DNA of 64,000 nt, taken from the NCBI GenBank assembly GCA_001695595.3, contig MBPM02000015.1, forward strand, positions 248,001 to 312,000. The letters are read 5' to 3'. Source of the stretch: Plasmopara viticola. Lineage: Eukaryota; Oomycota; Peronosporomycetes; Peronosporales; Peronosporaceae. The notes below the pieces were generated by a model, which saw only the letters and a program-made list of their open reading frames with translations, searched no databases and was not told the origin of the DNA. Shown here in pieces: positions 59,701-64,000 of this stretch. Position numbers and translations under genes: made by a program. Numbering within the stretch: the stretch's first letter is position 1; the number at the start of each line of letters is the position of its first letter.

Positions 59701-62480
59701 CGGGCTCAAAATCCTCATTTAAAATTGCAACTAATAAAGCGCAACGGGACGTACATCGCAGGGGAAAAAATCTTTGGCTACTTTGTCAACAGCCATGAGT
59801 CTTGAGCGGGCCTGTTAAAGTTAAAGCCGTCTCAGCTTGCCTATGCCACAAAACCTAATGAACCTGAGGAAATGATTAAATCTAGCCAAGTATATTTACA
59901 AGTGTAGACAAGTCTCGTAAAGCCTCTGCGGAGCTTGATCAATAGTATGGTGGTGCTGGCTCTTCCAGCACCATGGTGCGCTTGAAAGCAGTAAGAAAAG
60001 CATTTATCAGGCACCAGTAATGGCTTTGCCGGACGAGAAAATACCGTCTAGCATATTCGTTCGACTAATTGGTCTTCCGTCACTTTTTCTTTGTAGGGAT
60101 TGTCCCAAGTAATTCATTTCATTATATTCCAGGAAGCTTAAAGCTGCCAAGCTGAACTATTCGGTTGATGACAAGTACCTACTCGCTATAAAGTATGGAC
60201 TGGTGAAGTTCTAAGTGCCTTTTCCGTGCTCTAAGCTCTCCGTTGTCGATTCAACCATGCAAATTTGAGAACGGTGGTATATATGCCGAACTTGGCTTAA
60301 AAAATCCTAGGATGGTTTCTATGCCTTGTGCTGTATACTTCTGGGCTAGGTACAAAGTGTCAAACTTACTTTGCTTGCCGACGCGCCAGGATTAAAATCG
60401 ACGAACGGAACTCTCAACGAGCCGTTGATTCGATCGACAAATGCCTTTAGTAAAGTACACTTTCTGGAGGCACGTGGTGTTACAAATAAAGACCATTTGG
60501 ACCGTTTTTTTTCAGCAACACAAGAATTAGGTACTTCCACATATACGAGTTGGCAGCCAAGTATGTGAGGATCTGTAAGAAGGGCCATAGATTCATTCAC
60601 GAGGCTCACACATCGGTTTCGTATACAAAGCCTGTCAATATCGATAAATCATTAAAAAATCGTAAGCCTCTACTTTGTATGTGACCTAGGGACAAACTGC
60701 GCAGTAAGTGCGTTAATGTCGCATTCGTGAGCTGTCATGACTAACTTTGCGCCAGAAAATGCAATTTGTGCATCGATGGTTTTTACACCTTTTTATTTCA
60801 ATGATCTAAAAAGCTTCAGAGCTACGCCTCCTCTTCGAACCATTAATGATCCTGAGATACGGGAGGGAAAATGGAAGCACATTTTCGTTTAGGGCTATCA
60901 CTTTCCTTACAGAAACACTTATGAGAATCCAAAGAAAATTAGCCGGATAAATTATGTAGGGCAAAAAATATATCGATAAACGAAAGGAACTCCTGGATAA
61001 AAGTGGGGGAGTAAATTTGAATTAGCTTATTAAAGGTGCTGAATTAGAAATACTACGGATAGAAAGAAGAAGAAATGATTCATTAGGACATTTTACATGT
61101 ATCGAGTCTATTACTGTCCTAGAAGGACACAACATTATTTTTCTTTTTAGGACTTTGCGTCACATATTAGTCGAGAGATGGGCCTGACACCTCTTCGAGG
61201 ATATGTTCCCACTCGACCTATTTGGTATGGCGAGTCATGGTGAAACGACGGCTTATAGCAATTATAGACGCCACTGTACTGTTTCCTGAAGGGCTTTGTA
61301 CACGTAACGCTGCGCGATTTTAGTGAGTGGCCGAGCTATGAGAAAAGATTTGCCGACGCAGCACAAAGAACTTTTGCTGGGGCGCTCATTGGCTTATGAG
61401 ACTGAAATCCTCGTTGCCACATCGTCAAGAAAGCCCATCTTGTTTTCGAGGGCAAAGGGTTTCCCCAAACTCGCCGCGGCTTGACAGCAAAGGCTAACCA
61501 CGGTAGCAAATCAAGCGCTTGCATCCAGTCGAGAAGGAGCTGCTGCTTCATATGAAGACGATGCAAAGCTGAGGCAGGAGCGGTCTTCTTTGGCGCTTGT
61601 TTTTGGCCACTAAATCATGTGGCACTTCTATGTATAGTGATTTGTGAAGAAGAGGCACTCATATGTGTGTAAGTAGCGTCTTGCAAAGTGGCATATTTAT
61701 CCCGCTTTGCGGGATTCGTGAGACCTATCATAACATTTTTGGTTCGACTACTCAAATATGTATCAGAAACAGAAGGCTTTTCCTATGAAAGCCGCAGTCT
61801 TTTAGGTTAATAATAGTGACCATACTTTAAAAGTTACGCTTCTAGCACCTGGCGTAGCATTATGCCGAGATTTGAACGTGAGATGTCTCCGACGCACCAA
61901 GTGGGCAAACCATACCCTAGCATCAAAGATATAAGGTACTACGTCTGAGGTGGCACGATTTGAGGTTGTACTACCTTGAGAGTTTTCCAAAATTCCAAGT
62001 AGGTCCTCCAGCTGCATTGTGTCAATGATAGTGCTTTAAAGAATTTAAACCATTACTAAGCTACTTACGAAGCCGAGCGACCGTCCTGTGTCAGATTTGT
62101 TGCTGCGCTAAACCGTGCGTATAGGTCGCAAAGAAAAAACGGTTCCTTTTAAAACCAAAATTGGTCATACGAGCAACTCAAACGATAGCTTTTGGTGATT
62201 CCTCGCGGCGCAAGCCAGATGAGAATACAGCTCAGATTCATTGCATACGTTAGCTGGGTATTGCTTATTTATAAGTTCCTCATGTATCTCGTCAAATTTG
62301 ATTGTAGATTCGAAAGAGCAAAACTGAATACAAATTCAGCCATAGACAGCTTACCGTCTCTCGATTGTGGCACCTCAGTGCACATACTGCGTAATTTTCG
62401 TCATGAAGCAGAGACTCATTGATTTCTGATGGTCTGATGATACTGATAGGCTCGGTAAAATGCTGATGTGTCAGCGGCGA
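56707..62480. other. Gene-poor stretch upstream of the laccase
   Basis: No confident gene is seen. The part 57660-57970 resembles 47690-48010. The frame at 57320-57661 (plus) shares a short block with 33.65 kb and is probably repeat-derived. A frame of 146 codons at 58018-58458 (minus) begins with a non-ATG codon and shows no domain. A plus frame at 59017-59277 is basic and helical but unassigned. The exon-like piece at 60.4-60.6 kb is listed separately. Confidence 0.4.
60370..60631 (-). pseudogene. Unassigned exon-like frame with splice signals
   Basis: On the minus strand about 87 codons are open between an acceptor-like ATATTGACAG (exon from 60631) and a perfect donor GTAAGT (exon end 60370). 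The peptide includes GCQLVYVEVPNSCVAEKK, WSLFVTPRASRKCTLLKAF and RVPFVDFNPGASASK, and looks like real protein. I recognise no family and find no partner exon, so it may be a gene fragment left by rearrangement, or part of a gene with exons I cannot see. Confidence 0.3.
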
Positions 62481-63145
62481 GTTTGACTTCCTAGTAAGTC
62501 TCATAGCTTCTCACATACTTTTCAACTCACTTGATAAGGTGGGCCTCCAAAATGCTGTGAATACTGAAGACAGAAAAGAGCGTTCATTCTTGGTCCAAAT
62601 GACGGTACTACATGCCTCCAGAAGATACCCGTACTCCAGGCTGTCGATCAAGCCAGCAGCTTGGACTGAATTATCGAACTGACTTATAGTGGAAAACACA
62701 GCTAGTCTACTTTTAGCGGTACATTGCAGTTGCTGTCGAACAACTCAACTTTTGCATCTTTGCTTGTGATAAATATTGCAGTAAGGGCTCTCGATTGATA
62801 TATGTTCTATATACCTGACCAATTTGTTCGCTTTTATTGCTCTAAGCTTTGCAGCGCTAAGTGCGTCAGGGAGCACATTAAGTTTGCCAGCCTTGTTTCA
62901 ATGCGAAGCTTATAATACGCAACGTATGATCTTCTTGTATGTTGTGAGGACAAGTAAAGGCATATATATCCCAGCGAAGCATGGGCTGACTCGACCATAA
63001 AGAGCTCAGAGACCAGGAGATGGACACGAAACTTTATAAGCGCGTACTTCATGGCAAGTAACCACTTATCATGAGCACGATAGCTTCGCTCGGCGATCCT
63101 AAGCTGCCTTAGCTGGAATTAATGGCTCGCTTAATACCGTCTGTA
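62481..63145. repeat. Dispersed repeat family X, copy 2
   Basis: This is the longer partner of 48843-49450, in the same orientation. It keeps about 35 bases around 62555-62595 missing from copy 1. Minus-strand frames at 62511-62699 and 62834-63052 are the best-preserved coding-like parts. They include LANLMC, matched by LANLMC in copy 1. The element class is unknown. Confidence 0.8.
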
Positions 63146-64000
63146 TAATGTCAAAGACTTAAAAAAATAATGGCTAGACGAAAGCACCCTAAAATATAGC
63201 TAGACGGCTTAGTTTCGTCCGTTAAATCCAAACGAAGAGCATGATAAACGGTAACATTGATGCCTTTTAGCGCAAAGTGGTACTGGCTCTTTCAGCATAA
63301 GCCAATGTTTCTTTTAATCGATCGAATAAGAGAATTGCGAGTGCCGCATATACTTGAGCAAACAGCTGTCTAGGCCTAATCACTACCTCAGACAATGTTT
63401 GGAACGTGGCGTAGGCAAATGCTTGACGTATTTAATTATCCCTACGTCTCTTCAAACCCTAAGGCTGTATGAAAAAGCCAAAAAATGTATCCTATCCCAC
63501 AGTGACACATAGGCGTAAAGGCTGTTACCTCAAAATCTTGCTCCGGTGGTCTAAAATGGCATCCTGTGCCCAAACGCATATCTTCGAGCGGCAATAGATG
63601 AGTACATATAGTCTAGATGTGTCTTTACGGAGTCCTATAATGGTCGAATTCAGTCTGCAATCATAGGGTTAGCCGTAGCCGAGGCGTTTTACAATCCTTG
63701 TGGTTTCTCCCAGAAGAATCGTACGCACAACAAAGCTGAAGAAAGGACTTACGCTTTATTGTGAGATCAGGCAACTAGCACATTTGACTTTGCTCCGTCA
63801 ATCGCTCCGAAGTTAGTGATTTTCTAGCCATGGCATGCCCAGGGTCTTGTACATGTCGAAAAGTTGCATGTGTGCCGTCAAAATACTCAAAGGAAACAAT
63901 TTTGGGAACGTTCCATCATCCGATCGAGCTTATTTCTGTTGCTCTCTTTTAAAGCATCAGTCCCTCGATTAAATTTGACCGCACTTGTTTGACGGCGTGT
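63146..64000. other. Window end, nothing recognised
   Basis: I see only short frames and no motif, repeat unit or splice pattern in this last stretch. Confidence 0.5.

Overview
The window looks like nuclear DNA of an oomycete, most likely a plant-associated downy mildew or close relative (Peronosporales). The reasons are: very short introns with GTRNGT-type donors; an initiator plus flanking-promoter-region (Inr/FPR) core promoter in front of the laccase gene; decayed chromodomain Ty3/gypsy sequence; and a gene-sparse, AT-rich, repeat-laden layout. I identified the organism from these traits only, not by any search. I saw no rRNA, tRNA or CRISPR array.

Only six protein-coding genes are convincing, and five sit in two small islands. 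Island 1 (about 6.5-9.0 kb) holds a membrane-anchored JmjC/cupin_8-like protein (plus strand, one 82-nt intron) convergent with a secreted GH17 beta-1,3-glucanase (minus strand). Island 2 (about 25.9-29.6 kb) is compact and conserved: an ESCRT-III subunit (CHMP2/Vps2), a MOB4/phocein-like protein, and an SR-protein (LAMMER/CLK) kinase with an RS-rich head and two short introns. The last two diverge from a roughly 200-bp shared promoter. The sixth gene, at 54.8-56.6 kb, is a secreted laccase-like multicopper oxidase with all four copper motifs and a 135-bp in-frame tandem duplication in its linker.

Two decayed laccase relatives lie in the same orientation at 40.9-42.3 kb and about 47.5 kb. Sequence on both sides of the second relic resembles sequence on both sides of the intact gene. 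The locus therefore looks like an old tandem or segmental duplication in which one copy survived.

The rest is repeat-derived or uninformative. It includes a Ty3/gypsy integrase-chromodomain relic (15.3-16.7 kb), a Gag-type CCHC knuckle (43.0 kb), and two copies of a GC-rich non-LTR-type retroposon, each with its own target-site duplication (5.9 and 53.1 kb). It also includes a degenerate tandem satellite (32.4-33.3 kb), several foldback elements, a 60-bp palindrome with 29-bp perfect arms (4.4 kb), and diverged dispersed repeat pairs. Long stretches hold only short chance reading frames and a few exon-like fragments that I could not assign.

Functionally, the laccase and the GH17 enzyme are secreted and could act on phenolics and on beta-glucan at the cell wall or host interface. 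The 26-30 kb island encodes intracellular housekeeping functions. I see no operon-like or novel multi-gene system.
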